This document shows positions 36,001-48,046 of a stretch of 64,000 bases of DNA, piece by piece. The notes beneath the pieces were generated by a model. That model was given only the letters and a program-made list of their open reading frames with translations. It made no database searches and was not told the origin of the DNA. The translations under genes were made by a program, and so were the position numbers. Positions within the stretch are counted from its first letter, which is position 1. The number at the start of each line of letters is the position of its first letter. Location of the stretch: assembly GCA_029531795.1 (NCBI GenBank), contig JAPEIS010000013.1, positions 1,984,001 through 2,048,000 on the forward strand, written 5' to 3'. The DNA is from Sclerotinia nivalis. Its lineage: Eukaryota; Ascomycota; Leotiomycetes; Helotiales; Sclerotiniaceae.

Positions 36001-37430
36001 AAGAATAATAGAAAATAGAGAAGATTTTAACGTTTTTAGACAATTGAACAAGATAAATACAAGAATAAATTTTGATAATTTTGTAAGAGTTGATTCATTT
36101 ATCATCTAGCTTCTTTACTTTATATGAGGTTTTTATATTTTTGATATTGATGTAGACTTTCTGGTTGATTGTATAATAAAATAAATCAGAATAATGATGG
36201 TTAGTATAATCTTCATAAATAATAATTGTTTGTTGTATAAAAGTACAAAGTTGTTTCAAGATATATTTTATACGATCTATAGTTTGATTACTTTTAAAGA
36301 ATTCTTGTTTTTGTATTAGAATTATATTTGATAGGTAAGGTTTATTAAATTCAATATTTAGATATAAATTAAAACTATAATTGACAAAGAAAAGCAAACA
36401 ATTAATCGTTTTAGAAATTATATTATTGAATACAAATTCGATTAAGAATAACTAATCCAATCAATCGTTTTGATGGTAATTAACAAAAGTTTGTAAATAC
36501 TATTTCAGAATCGAATTAATATATTCAATTTGATTATCTATTTGAAAATGAAAAGCTGAAGAGTACTTTAAGGTAACTTCTAATTACTTCAAGAATTATA
36601 ATCAGAATCCTGATACGAATTGTATTCCCTGATCGGAAATGATATTGTCTGGAAATTCATAAAGTATATAAATATAATTGATGAAGATATCGATTAGCTT
36701 TTTTATCGTTAATGTATATATACTAATGAAATATTTCATTTTGATTAATCTACAGATTATTATTAAGATATATTTATAAATAGAATTATAGTAAATATAA
36801 TTTGGAAATAGTGTAATATAATCGATTGAGATATCAGATTATATACAAAAAAAGACAGATAACGATTTCAAAAATCCAGGAGGTATTGATTTAAACGATT
36901 TGATACGAATACAAAGTTCGTAGGCCTTTATATAGAACACGATTTCCAAATATATATTAAGCTATTAGTATATATAAAAGATAAGATCGATCGTTTTAAT
37001 TCGATCAAGATAGCTAATAGGATTAGAAAAATAAATCCAATAGATAATTTGGAATTTGAATTTATTGTTTAATGAAATCCAAAACTTATCTCGATAGTAA
37101 ATTCTATTATTTTGAATTGAATAATCCTATATAACAATTCGAAGAATCTTATAATACTCCTTTGGCCATTTAATCATCAATAAATCATTAAGAACAGAAA
37201 TGAATTGATCTACAATATCGAATCTAATATATATTATATCGATTAGGGCATCAATTGATTGATTGTAGAATAATATTATTATCTCCATCAATATCAAATT
37301 GATATATTCAATCAAATCCTTATAAAAGGTTAATATCAAAACAATTTTGGAAAAGAATAATACGCTTTCAATTCTTTAGATACTTATCGTTTAGATTAAA
37401 ACAATATAATCGATCTTCGTGTTTTCTATT
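36000..37430 (-). pseudogene. Gypsy-D integrase (decayed)
   Basis: The core end reads SSAFHFQIDNQIEYINS (about 36530-36585), the FHPQTDGQTERxNS motif with Pro to Phe and Gly to Asn changes. FFVNYSFNLYLNIEF (about 36340-36385) and VYINIKNIKTSYKVKKLDDK (36098-36160) are the helix and C-terminal domain before the chromodomain. The HHCC finger should lie near 37000-37400 but is not clear. Confidence 0.65.
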
Positions 37431-39000
37431 TAGTATATTTAATCGAATAACCTTGTTTTCTGATCAATAGATTATATAGAAATTATATTGAAATAGAAAT
37501 TCGGATTATTGTATCTATTATTGATTGAAAGCCTTTATAATTATAAAATATTCGAGGTTCTTGTAATCAATAAGAATTTCGAATTCCTTTTATAAACTTT
37601 GGAATTTTAGATACTATTCTTTTATTATTTTGATAATAACGAATAGTTCTTTATTATAGATCTTATAATTGTATTCTATTGTTATATATTTAGATGAAAA
37701 GTAAACAATCGAATACAAAATGTTATTATCATTGTATTACAAGAGGATTCCTTTTAAGGTTTAATCAGAAGTATTGATTTCCAAAACAGTTTTTTATTTG
37801 TAATCGAAGTATACCAAAACCGGTATTATTATGAAAGCTTTTTTTAAAGTATCAAAAACTTTTGTATAATTTATAATCCAATCTTATATAATATTCTTCT
37901 ACAAGAGATTATTAAAAAGGTAATAAATCTTTGAAAAATCTTTTATAAAACGCTAATAGAAATTAGCAAAGCCAAAAAATCGTTGTAAATCCTTTATATA
38001 CAAAAATAATTTTTAAGATATAATAATTATAACCTTTTTTTGATTCATTTCGATACCTTTGATTATAATAATAAAACCCAGATACTTTGTTTTTGTAATT
38101 TCGAATTTATATTTGTTAATATTAATCTGTAATTCAGCATTTATTAACTTTTAAACCATTTGACGAATATACTCCTTATACTTTATGGAATTATCAGAAT
38201 AGATTAAAATATCATCGAAATATATAATATAATATTTATCCAATTCATCGAAAAATGTATAATTAATATAATATTGGAATAATACAAATACATTACAGAA
38301 ACCGAAAAGCATAACTAAAGATTCAAAAAGATCAAAACAAATGATGAATATAATTTTCTATTTATCTCTTTCGGCGATTTACAATTTGTTGAATACTATA
38401 ATGATATCAAATTTAATATAAATTTTTGTATTACAGAAAGTATTTAGCATTTCATAAATGATAGATAATAAATAGCGATTCTTTATAATAATATTATTGA
38501 ATCCTTGATAATCTTAATAGATATAGACCCCCCCTTCAGATTTGGTAGTCAATAGTAAAGGAAAAATGCATTGCAATCTTGATTCCCGAATGAACTTTTT
38601 GAAGAGATTATCATCGAATTATTTATATACTATCATCAATTTCATTAATGATAGAAGATGATTTTTGAAGTAAAATAGTTCTTTATTAAATATCAATTCA
38701 ATCTTGTAATCCTAGATTCGATGAGGTAGTAATCTATTTATATAATATAAAAGAAAAACGGGAAATTTATTTTGTAATTATATAGAAAGCTTTTATTATA
38801 TTTGATTATCATTGAAAAAAGATTTACCGATTAAAAATTTATCGATATCAATCTTAGAGATTTTCTGTAGATGAAATGGCTTATAGCAATCGTATACAAA
38901 ATTATAAAATTACAATAAAGTTTTAAAAAGCATTTCTATTATATCACTCTACTTTTGTAAAATCGATCGAAAATCCCTTTCTATAAACATCGGGAATAAT
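37430..39000 (-). pseudogene. Gypsy-D reverse transcriptase and RNase H (decayed)
   Basis: The RT active site KYYIIYFDDILIYSDN at about 38190-38245 retains both catalytic Asp, a rarity in this window. YLGFIIIIKGIEMNQKK (about 38030-38090) is the conserved downstream motif. RNase H follows at about 37540-37900. Stops occur throughout. Confidence 0.78.
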
Positions 39001-41233
39001 ATAATCTATCACAAATGATCTTGTTTAATAGCTTTCTATATAATATCTAATTTATTCCATATCAACTGGATAACCCGAACATTATCTTGTTGATAAAACG
39101 AAACAAAACTAAAAGCTTACAATTAACGAATATCATCCATATTTAAACTTGTATCCTTGTAAATGGGCATAAAGAGTTCTTCAACAAAAAACAAAAGCAA
39201 ACAGTTTTTTGGATTATAAACAAAACAACATCGATCTGCAATTTTCAAAATCGATTTTGAATGTAGACAATTGGGAATCATCTATATTTGATTATTTGAT
39301 TCCTTACAATACTTTGTTCAATAATGATTCACATTAAACATCAGATTTTGCTGAAATTCGAAATTAATAAAAAAATCATCAAATTGTAATATATAATTCT
39401 CGTTTGGTATTTTTTTGATAGAAAATTTTTTATAAGGAGTTTCTTTAGGAACAAAAAGCGTTTGAATAAATAAACAATCAATATCATCCTTTGAACAATT
39501 CTTAATATATAGAGAGCAGTATTTAATAATCTCGCTTAACGAAAAGTTATAAAAAGCTTCTTAAAGAGTAGAAAGCATTTGAATAGATAAAGAATCGATA
39601 TCATTCTCTAGATAATCCTCGATATAAAGAAAACGATACTTATAATCTATATATTTAGCTTTTATATCAGAATCAATAAGGAATTTATTTAAAAGTTCAA
39701 TAATATCGATAATCTATTGTAAAATAATTTTTGCTAGATCCTTTTGTTCCTTAACCGAAGATAAAATCATTAATACAATAACTAACTTTGAATTATAATA
39801 TACTAAACAATTAGAAACATAATAATTTGAAAAGAATATTAAACTCATCTTTATTTAATTGATAATAAGATTATAATATTACAATCATAATAAATCAAAG
39901 ATTAACAATATCTTTAATGAAAACTGAATGATATAAAAAGACCAATACTCATAATGATCCCCTATAACGATTTCTATTACAAAATATTCTATAATTCTAT
40001 CGATAACCTTTTCATCAGCAAATCGAAATTCGCAAAGAAAAGATAAAAGTTGTATTTCAATATTATATTTAAAAACAAAAGAACAATTAGCGAAAACTTT
40101 TCTGGAATATTCATTATCAATGAGATTTGTAACAATAAAAGGATTTTCATATACAAAGAATATAATGGTTTTAACGAATAGAGATTTGTTATTTATAAAA
40201 TTGAACTACAATAATTTATATCTATTCATTCCTTGATTTACCTTTTTGCTTTTAGTATTCCTTTACAAACGATTTTTCGTAAAGATTAGTCTTTTCCTTG
40301 TTCAGAACTTTCTTTAACTAAACCGAGTATAAAGACAACTTTCTTTGATTCGATATAATTTTATTATTGTATCTGATTTAGATATTGTTGGTCTTGTACC
40401 CAATTACCAGTATATCCTCCTCGAAATCCATTACGACCATTGTTAAACCTATTAATGTCTCGGAAAGCCGGGGCGATAGTATATTGAATAAAGACCAGAT
40501 TAATTGAAACAGCAATATTATAATTAGAAAAAGCATTAGCAAGAATCTATTTGTCAAAAAAAAGATTATTATTTATATTATAAATAGGATAACAATCAAT
40601 CTGAAGATAATCGATTCTACTATAATAATTATAAGAAATTACAGGATTAAACTTTTTTTTCTTATTTTGCTGATCTTTTTGTTATTATCCCTTTTGTTTT
40701 ATTATATCGAAATCTATAAGATCATTATCATCAATAATAGATATATTATCAGAATTTTTGTTATAATACTCAGTATTACAAAGATTCTGATTTCAAATAA
40801 AGAATTTCTTTTGTTAACTATCAATATTATTAACAATATAAAGATTCAAATTATTAATAATTAAAGTTCAAAAAGAGACAATAACCTTTTGTTTTATTGT
40901 ATTAATAATCTCGCAATCAGATTTGTAGCAAGAATTAACAAGGTAAAACAATATAAAAAAGAAAACCAAAAAGGATTCCTTTGAATCTATAGAAAGCTTA
41001 TCGAATTTGAACAAAACTTCTCTTTCAATATCTATAGAGATATATAATTTATCCAATTTAACCAAAAACGAAACAGCAAAATCGAAACAAATGAAATCAT
41101 CAACAAATCTGGTGATATCTGTGATATACTTTTGTTGTATTTGATTATCGAAAAGATTAATAGTATAATTAATCTTCTTTTGTTCGAAAACAAAGAATTG
41201 TAAATCGATTATCCAATAAAATTGTAAATCCAA
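39000..41233 (-). pseudogene. Gypsy-D gag and protease region (decayed)
   Basis: The likely gag N-terminus is the 121-codon frame 40868-41233, starting MDLQFYWIIDLQF and rich in Asp, Ser and Leu. A Gly/Arg/Asn-rich stretch NGRNGFRGGYTGN (about 40405-40460) lies in a local G+C bump and resembles an RGG-type RNA-binding region near the gag C-terminus. The protease, expected at about 39000-39800, shows no clear active site. Confidence 0.5.
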
Positions 41234-41965
41234 TTTCTAGGATTGATAATTCTTTTGATAAACGAAAATATTAAATCTTTTGTTTTTAAAAACAAATGGA
41301 TCTTTCTGAGTTTAGCAAAAAATGATTGGTTTTTGATTAATAGTAGTATTACTGATGTCCAGTTGAATTTGTTTACTGATTAAGATACAAAGAAGCCCAA
41401 CATTTTCCATTTTGAATTCCTCGATTTTATTTGTTTGAGTAACGATATAAATAGCTTGAATAATAAAACGATTTTCGATAATAAAGAAAATATAATTCAA
41501 ATAAGTAATTTATTCATCAAAACCAACAACAAAGTTTGATATTACTAGAGCATTCAATTCTACTAGGATTTGTATAATAGTAGACTATTGATCGAAAACT
41601 CGTTGGATTCTAATACAAACTCCTTTGATAGAAGTAAAAATCACATTACCAGCAGATATAGAACCAGAAGCTATTGTAAAAAGAATTACAATTGTATATA
41701 CAAAATGCAATCGCATAAAAGCAATCAAAAACAGATACAAAAGTTTACAAAGAAATATAATCGTATAGAAACAATCAGAAATCAAAAGCTATACAAAAGC
41801 GAATAAAAAAGCTATACAAAAGCAAATAAGAAATACAATTGTACAAAAGCAAACGAATTATAATAATACAAAAGCAATCGAAAACAGATATAAAAGCTTA
41901 CAGATGATTTGACAAGATCAAATCACTTTGTAAAATGATAGAGTTTTTGAAAGAGTAATACAAAC
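41234..41965 (-). other. Gypsy-D leader with degenerate repeats
   Basis: About 730 bp between the 5' LTR and gag. From about 41640 to 41915 the plus strand repeats variants of ACAAAAGCAATC and TATACAAAAGC many times. The 41570-41806 plus-strand frame follows from this repeat and I do not call it a gene. The bases next to the LTR (41950-41965) lack a TGG, so no tRNA primer site is assigned. Confidence 0.5.
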
Positions 41966-42129
41966 TATTACAATAAAAGAAAAGGTATATATAAAATTGA
42001 TCTATAATTATACTATAAGGAAAAGAAGAAGATCAAGAAGGTAACCTGACTATATAGAAATGAGTATATACATATATGCCTAAGGCACACATGATCACGT
42101 GCAGGTGAAGGGAGATGAACCCGTAACAA
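41966..42129 (-). repeat. 5' LTR of gypsy-D
   Basis: 164 bp. Its left half has lost almost all G (CACGGTGAGGG has become TACAATAAAAG), while its right half, including CACATGATCACGTGCAG, is unmutated. Confidence 0.88.
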
Positions 42130-42134
42130 CCACC

Positions 42135-42210
42135 TTAATCCCATACTAATTCGATCAAATCGTAACGTATACTCACACAATCGGTTATTGTGAGATCCGT
42201 GATCGTAACA
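42135..42210 (-). repeat. 5' LTR of gypsy-A, remaining 76 bp
   Basis: Continues 35201 after gypsy-D and ends GATCGTAACA (TGTTACGATC on the minus strand). The next five bases, attct (42211-42215), are the right TSD of gypsy-A, equal to 5647-5651. Confidence 0.9.
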
Positions 42211-42215
42211 ATTCT

Positions 42216-42900
42216 ATTATTCATATATTCGATCATTCCTAAGCTAAATACGACTAAGTCTTCTATTATTATAATAAATAATATTATAGTATTATTATTA
42301 TATTATTTATTATTATCCGATCAACCTTCTCCGAGAATATTAGCGCAAGTATCGCTCGACAGAACCGATTTTGTCAAATAGTATAAGGATTGGATTATAA
42401 TCTATACCAAAGCTCTCTTATATAAAATAATTAAGGTTCAGGATAAAATAACTATTATTATATTTCTACAAACAGTTAATGTCAGGTTGCTTCCAATTTG
42501 GGCAAACATTATAATTATATAAATCGAAATGAATAATCAATTCGGATTACTTAATCTTTCATTTCAACAATTCGGAGATATCTTTGGAAAATTAATCTAT
42601 TAGGATTCAATAATTCCTAAAACCAAAAGAGATATATACTCTATTCTTAGCTTTTTTCAAGACGATAAAAAATCCAAGAAGAATAAAAAGAGAACCAACT
42701 TTAGAGACAATACGGATGCTAATAGAACCTGGGTATGTCCTTATAAGATAGAAGCCGATTGGAAGAATGAGTTAGGACATCGGTATTATACAGAGCCTAC
42801 CTCTTGAATAAGAACAGAGAAGCTGGATTCAACAGAAAATAATACAAAATCAATCCTCGAATATATATTGGGTATTTGGTGGGTTATATTCCAAGTATAT
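42216..42900 (+). pseudogene. Copia-I gag, C-terminal part (decayed)
   Basis: Copia-I resumes here. SDQPSPRILAQVSLDRTDFVK (42319-42380) is one conserved block; QKDDKKSKKNKK-like basic residues near 42660-42690 precede a knuckle-like WVCPYKIEADWKNELGHRYY (about 42730-42790). The pattern fits the nucleocapsid end of a Ty1/copia gag. The N-terminal part lies at 4416-5651 beyond gypsy-A. Confidence 0.55.
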
Positions 42901-42999
42901 TAATCTATTGTATATAGATACTCAAATTCGATAGAATTATTATCATTTGAAATGTTATATTCAATAAAGATTTCATTTATTATATAAATTCCGTTAATC

Positions 43000-44100
43000 A
43001 AATAATCGATATTTATAATACAGAAAAGCTCAAATAATTAACAAAAGCCTTCGATATACAGAACTATATCGAAATAGACGGAATAATCACCCAATATAAG
43101 GATAATCGTAATAACTTCACTCATTTATCTATTTTTACTAATCGGAAAACTCTGAATTCAATCATCGAATACACTTCAGATCCACCATCACTTACAAACG
43201 AACTGGATTTGGAGGTGGAAACAGATCTAAAGGATGATGATGAAAATATAGAACTCAATCTAGGACTATCTAATTCATTTAATTCTTCAGATAACAGCGA
43301 TAAAGTAAGCAATGGAGATATACAAACATCGATCGATCCTTCTATTGGAAAGACCGGAAATACCGATTCTACTATTGAAGAGCAATCATATCTTGTAAAT
43401 AAAGATAATAATAATACTCAAAAGGATACTTGTAACAATAACTCAAACCTCAATCTTGCAGAATATATTGATATAGGGAATATAAAGTTTGAATCTATTG
43501 ATTGTATTATCGAAATTCTTCATGATAAATACGAAAATGATCCAGAGCCTCCTCCAATCAATCAATTATAATGTTTCAAAAGAAAGAAAGTATACTAATA
43601 CAATCAATCAAAGTATATTATAAAGGAAATCCAATTACTAGAAAAATTACTACATCTTACATTGTTTTTCGATAAACTCATTGAGAATTCGCAGATTTAT
43701 AATTTTGAAAGAACATCCAAAAAAACTCATTTTATAAGGATTAAAATACCCAGGGTTTAAATTAATCTATCTAAATTTCAATCATTCGATTATTAACCAG
43801 AATCATCTTTTTTCCAATATTATACCTCAGAGTAACCAGTACGCACCCGAAGGCAACTATATATACAACAATGCTATCAAGGAAATAACCGCAATATTAG
43901 ATTTTATATAAGAATCATTATCATATAAAAAACAGGTTTATCGGGATTAAACCGCCTCAACAATTTTCATTCCATCTTCTGGTTCGATCAAACCAAAATA
44001 GATGATATAGAAGAACATTTCCAATTTATAACAATTCATAATATAATCATTGCTGGAACTGAAATGAAATCATTATTGTGGTTTATTTGATCTATTATCT
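43000..44100 (+). pseudogene. Copia-I acidic linker; protease and integrase not found
   Basis: The 120-codon frame 43209-43571 is strongly acidic and Ser/Asn-rich (LKDDDENIELNLGLSNSFNS) and ends DPEPPPINQL, the type of linker that sits between integrase and RT in copia elements. From gag at ~42900 to RT at ~44200 there is only 1.3 kb. That is too little for protease plus integrase, and neither the DSGA site nor the integrase D,D35E region is visible. The element therefore seems to have lost them before or after insertion. Confidence 0.5.
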
Positions 44101-44199
44101 ATAGATTATAGACAATACTTTTTCTTCGAATTCATATTTCCGCAATTTCAAAACTACCCCGCTTTTATTATCAATTAGAAAATCACCAAATGGGATATT

Positions 44200-44970
44200 G
44201 GTTCAAGCAGGATTGCAATCTTGAGGTTAATAACCTTAAAGCTAGAAATACTTGGTATGAAATCGATTCTGGATCGGAATCTATAAAACCAATTCCTTTT
44301 CAATAAATATTTATGTACAAATATGATAATCAAGGTTTAATTATTTGTTGCCGTTTTTGTTTAAATGATACAAAAAGATTTCCAGATTAAGAGTATAATT
44401 GAAACTATTTATACTACAATACTTGTTAATCGATCATTCCGAATCGTTATAACAATCATTGTCAAATACGATCTCGAAATTAAGCAATACAATATAATCA
44501 ATGTTTTTGTCAATACTTTACACAATCCTTCTAGTATTTTAATTGTATATTATCTCTCTAATAGCTACAAAGTCTTCAACAAATATATTATTATCGATTG
44601 AATATTATATAATCTTCGAGATTCCCTTACAATATAGTTCGGGGATTTCACTCGAACATTCGAAAAATTAAAATTGATATAATGTAAAAAGAAATCATGT
44701 TTTTATATCAACTCAGAGTATATTATTATAATTATATTCTTTATAGATGATATTCAGATCATATACCATAAGAAGAACGAACTAGCTGCTACAAATATTA
44801 TCGAAGGAATCAAAGCTGTATACGAGTTACAAGACCTTAGAGATACAAAATGGTTTTTAGGAATACATATCCTTTGTAATCGATCCAAGAAAAAGTTATG
44901 GCTAGCTTATAATATAGACATTAAAAAGATTGCTAAGAAATTTAAAACAATAAATGGAACCGTATATATA
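44200..44970 (+). pseudogene. Copia-I reverse transcriptase
   Basis: KPIPFQ, stop, IFMYKYDNQGLII (about 44287-44345) corresponds to the IPxKWVFxYKxD start of copia RT. The open piece 44365-44601 has KYDLEIKQYNIINVFVNT (VDVxNAFLxx type, catalytic Asp now Asn) and YYLSNSYKVFNK. The active site FIDDIQIIYHKKNELAATNI (about 44737-44796) keeps both Asp. DTKWFLGIHILCNRSKKKLW (44846-44905) is the classical KYFLGIEI-type motif that separates copia from gypsy. Confidence 0.85.
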
Positions 44971-45099
44971 CCATTTTCTATAATAATATTTCGGAAAAAT
45001 TCAGATTAAGTTTCTATATATATAATCAAATTGTATTAAAAGAAAATGAAATCAATTCTATATATTGCGATTATAATAAGAGTAGATGTTTTATTTATT

Positions 45100-45725
45100 A
45101 TTTCGCAACTAAACCACTATTTGATCAATCCATCGATCGAATATATGAAAACCATTGATTATTGCCTTGAATATCTCTAGAATATAAGGTTTTTTATAAT
45201 ACAATACAGCGATGATTAGATATTATAACTTTTTGTTTTCTCAGATATTTTTTTCATAGATGATTTTGATATTTGTAGATCATTCTAAGGATATATTATA
45301 TTCTTTTTCGATGGTTTAATTATATAGAAAGTATTTAAGTAGGATACTGTAACTATCTCAACCATTAAAATTGAATTATTTGATATCAAATATACATCAA
45401 AAGAAACTATAATAATTCTACACTTTTTAAAGAAAATCGATTTTGTAATGAAAGAATCTATATCAATATTCTATAATAACCAACAAGTAATCAAACTAAT
45501 AATTAATGAGAACAAACGAATTATTACAAAGTTTAGATATGTCGATATACAGAATATATAATTGCGACAGAAATATTCAAAAGGGAGTTTTTATATAATC
45601 TATTTTCCAATTGTTGATATGACAATCGACAGGCTCACTAAGAACCTCATACGACAAAAGTTCGAATATTTTTGTTCTCTTCTGAATCTACAGGATATTA
45701 ACAACAGGATTACAAAGATTGAATA
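45100..45725 (+). pseudogene. Copia-I RNase H
   Basis: FDICRSF (about 45263-45285) then GYIIFFFDGLII, stop, K (45290-45335) is the SxxGYxFxxxGxxIxW motif, DTVTISTIKIELFDI (about 45337-45385) the STxEAEL motif with changes, FYNNQQVIKLIINE (about 45470-45512) the CDNQxAI motif, and TKFRYVDIQ (about 45525-45555) the RHIDIxxHxxR-like end. IVDMTIDRLTKNLIRQKF (45610-45665) is the T/AD-x-x-TK tail. The order and motifs are typical Ty1/copia. Confidence 0.85.
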
Positions 45726-46839
45726 AGAATAATTATAGATCATTTACTGCGTTGTACATTTTCGAGTTTAATATTACCATACTAAATTAGTGAATTTTGC
45801 TTGTATATATATATAATATTAGCTAGTTCGTGATTATTATTATAATATCCTTTTATTTAAAAATCTATAATGGAATAAGAATTATTTAATTCATTACCGA
45901 CTTTTCTTATTATTTTTTATCTCTTTTTTTTTCGATATCTCTTCTTTTTTCGATCCTCAGTATAAAAGTGATACCACTCAAAATTAAATAGAAAGCTGAT
46001 TATATACATCTACAAACGAATTCTATCGAATTAATATGCGATCGGAGGTCTCCTTTGTTCATTCTGGTACGATTAATATTATATATAATATTGATTAAAA
46101 GATATAACCCATCTACTAATTGATCGCATAAACATATAAACAAATTTCGTCGAATTTATATACGATCGAGGTCTTCCTCAGTTCATTTTTATATAACAAC
46201 TGTAAAGATATAGATTATTTCAAAAATATCACTTTATAATCATCACAATAATTATACTACAAGATAAAGGGTGAAATAACTTATATTTCAGATCTTTTCG
46301 ATTATACTCTCCTTTTTTCGAATCTCATCGGGCTCTTCGAAATCTCATTATATTGTTTGATTAATTCGATTATATTAATCACGAATCATCTACAGCATTG
46401 TACACTTTCGAACAAAACATCACTATAATACTATACAAAATCAATGAAATTTGATCGTATATACACATCACACCAACTAATTCGTTACCATTAATCAAAA
46501 TCGACCACATCAATCAAATCGATCAATATATCACAATTTATATTCATTTCTTTACATCAATTGATCAATATGATTAAAACGATTAACTCTATCCAAATGA
46601 TCAATATTCAAAGTGATCAATATAATCAATAGATCAACCTTATCGATATAATCGCAAAATAGTCAATTTGATCAATATAATCAATTAATCGACCAAATTG
46701 AACTACACCACCAATTTCAATCGAAATCGTTCGAAATCGATATCTATACATTATCAAAACCTATACTCCATATTTGATCAACCATTACTTTTTACAATTT
46801 TTCCTTATTGTTACAAACCGATTCTCGATCTGAAAGATA
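45726..46839 (+). other. Copia-I 3' untranslated region with direct repeats
   Basis: 1.1 kb with no gene. Two ~110-bp blocks are imperfect direct copies (about 45737-45850 and 46386-46500; both contain a GTACAnTTTCGA core and an AACTAATTCGT/AGCTAGTTCGT end). Two ~60-bp blocks between them are also related (about 46012-46070 and 46136-46195, both with ATnCGATCGnAGGTCT). From 46490 to 46740 the motif GATCAA(T) and its complement recur about a dozen times. This is unusually long for a copia 3' end. Confidence 0.55.
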
Positions 46840-47199
46840 TATCACAAATAATCACATAATACTTGATTCATATACCGAATAATCTATAATCATTTTATAT
46901 TCTATAATCATTATACTCCTCATTTCATATTAATTATCAAACCCTTTTAGATCTTGTCGACCCTTACAATCATCAATCCTCTCCTAATATCATACAGATC
47001 GAAGCTTAGTCTAATTGATACTTCTCGTCAGCTAGATAGCTTCCATTAAGTTTATATATACCACCCATGATCCTTAAGATCGAGGGAAGGTTATTCAATA
47101 CAATTCTCATTTCAATATACACTTAACTCTATCACTTCACTATAACCATCTTCTCCCCGACCTCTTCAACGTGCTCCGTGATCGTACTATCTCGTGATA
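46840..47199 (+). repeat. Right (3') LTR of copia-I
   Basis: 360 bp, ending CTCGTGATA. Its left half has lost G and its right half keeps C-rich sequence, opposite to parts of the left LTR. The right TSD ttaac is at 47200-47204, after which LINE-1 continues. Confidence 0.85.
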
Positions 47200-47204
47200 T
47201 TAAC

Positions 47205-47587
47205 TTATAAAATGATCAAGGGTTTTAAAAATATTCTTAGATTATACATTAAACAAAATCGAAAAAGAAACGATTTCCAATATAATGAAACGATTGGAAA
47301 AGTTGAAGAAGAATGAAGCTAGCAGGGATAGTATCTAGATAATTCGAATTGAGATCGAAAAGACAATGAGTTCTTTCATTAAAAAATCAGCTTTTAAAAC
47401 TTTAAAGTATTTTGTATTAATACAAACTCTGATTCTAATTACCTTTGATATTTTCTGGAAAACTTACTTTTCTGTTTTGGATTTGGGGTTTTTGATAATA
47501 AAACGAAAAAGGTATTCAAAATCATTTATTGAATAAGATCTATTATAATATAAATATCTTATTAAACAATTATAAATTATATTATAT
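47205..47587 (-). mobile_element. LINE-1, middle piece (ORF1 tail/ORF2 start)
   Basis: Matches LINE-2 from about 13090 back to 12550, without the 146-bp solo LTR-J, so it shows the original unfilled site (single gtttt). It joins 4050 on the left across copia-I and 54304 on the right across gypsy-H. The last five bases (47583-47587, tatat) are the left TSD of gypsy-H. Confidence 0.85.
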
Positions 47588-48046
47588 TGTTACGATCACA
47601 GATCTTACAGTAACCGATCGTGTGAATACACGTTATGATTTGATTGGATTAGTATGAGATTAAGGTGGTCGTAGGAACAAACGAGTACAGATCATGTTAA
47701 TATCAGATTATATGATGGAGTATGGAGCATTGGAGTTTCGAAGGCTCCCAACGCTTCTAGAGCATTGGAGTTTCGAAGGCTCCCAATGCTCTTGGAGCAT
47801 TGGAGCTTTGAAGGCTCCTAGGGCTCCCAAATACGAAAATCTATATAAACAGAATGAATTCCTTTATTTGTAGAGCTTCGTACTCAAAAACAATCATTAG
47901 TTTAAATACTATAATTACCATACAATATAATCATTATATCTTTCATTCTCACCAAACCTTTATTTGATCTTTAGTAGAAATTACTATGGTTTTTCTATAA
48001 ATCCTTTAATCATTTCTTAATGATAAAGGATTGTAGCAGTGTAACA
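47588..48046 (+). repeat. 5' LTR of gypsy-H, 459 bp, three 35-bp units
   Basis: Begins TGTTACGATCACAG and ends GCAGTGTAACA. It contains three copies of a 35-bp unit (about 47720-47825), one fewer than the 3' LTR, which explains the 35-bp length difference. TATATAAA at 47842-47849 is a likely TATA box. Confidence 0.92.

Larger units (their letters stand above)
35202..42129 (-). mobile_element. Gypsy-D, complete Ty3/gypsy element (6,928 bp) inside the gypsy-A LTR
   Basis: LTRs of 163 and 164 bp (35202-35364, 41966-42129) flank a minus-strand gag-pol. The TSD actac/accac differs by one transition. LTR ends (TGTTAC...GTGATA on the minus strand) and the AAAAGAAGG tract next to the 3' LTR (35367-35376) resemble those of gypsy-E, so the two belong to related groups. 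It is heavily decayed. A partial LTR of the same family is at 58702-58815. Confidence 0.88.

Noticed and set aside
38195..38245. Possibility that gypsy-D RT is active because FDD is intact
   Set aside because: Many stops and frameshifts surround it, and the integrase motif has lost key residues.
41570..41806. 78-codon plus-strand frame in the gypsy-D leader
   Set aside because: Its Lys/Gln/Asn composition follows from the A-rich repeat in this leader, and it is antisense to the element.
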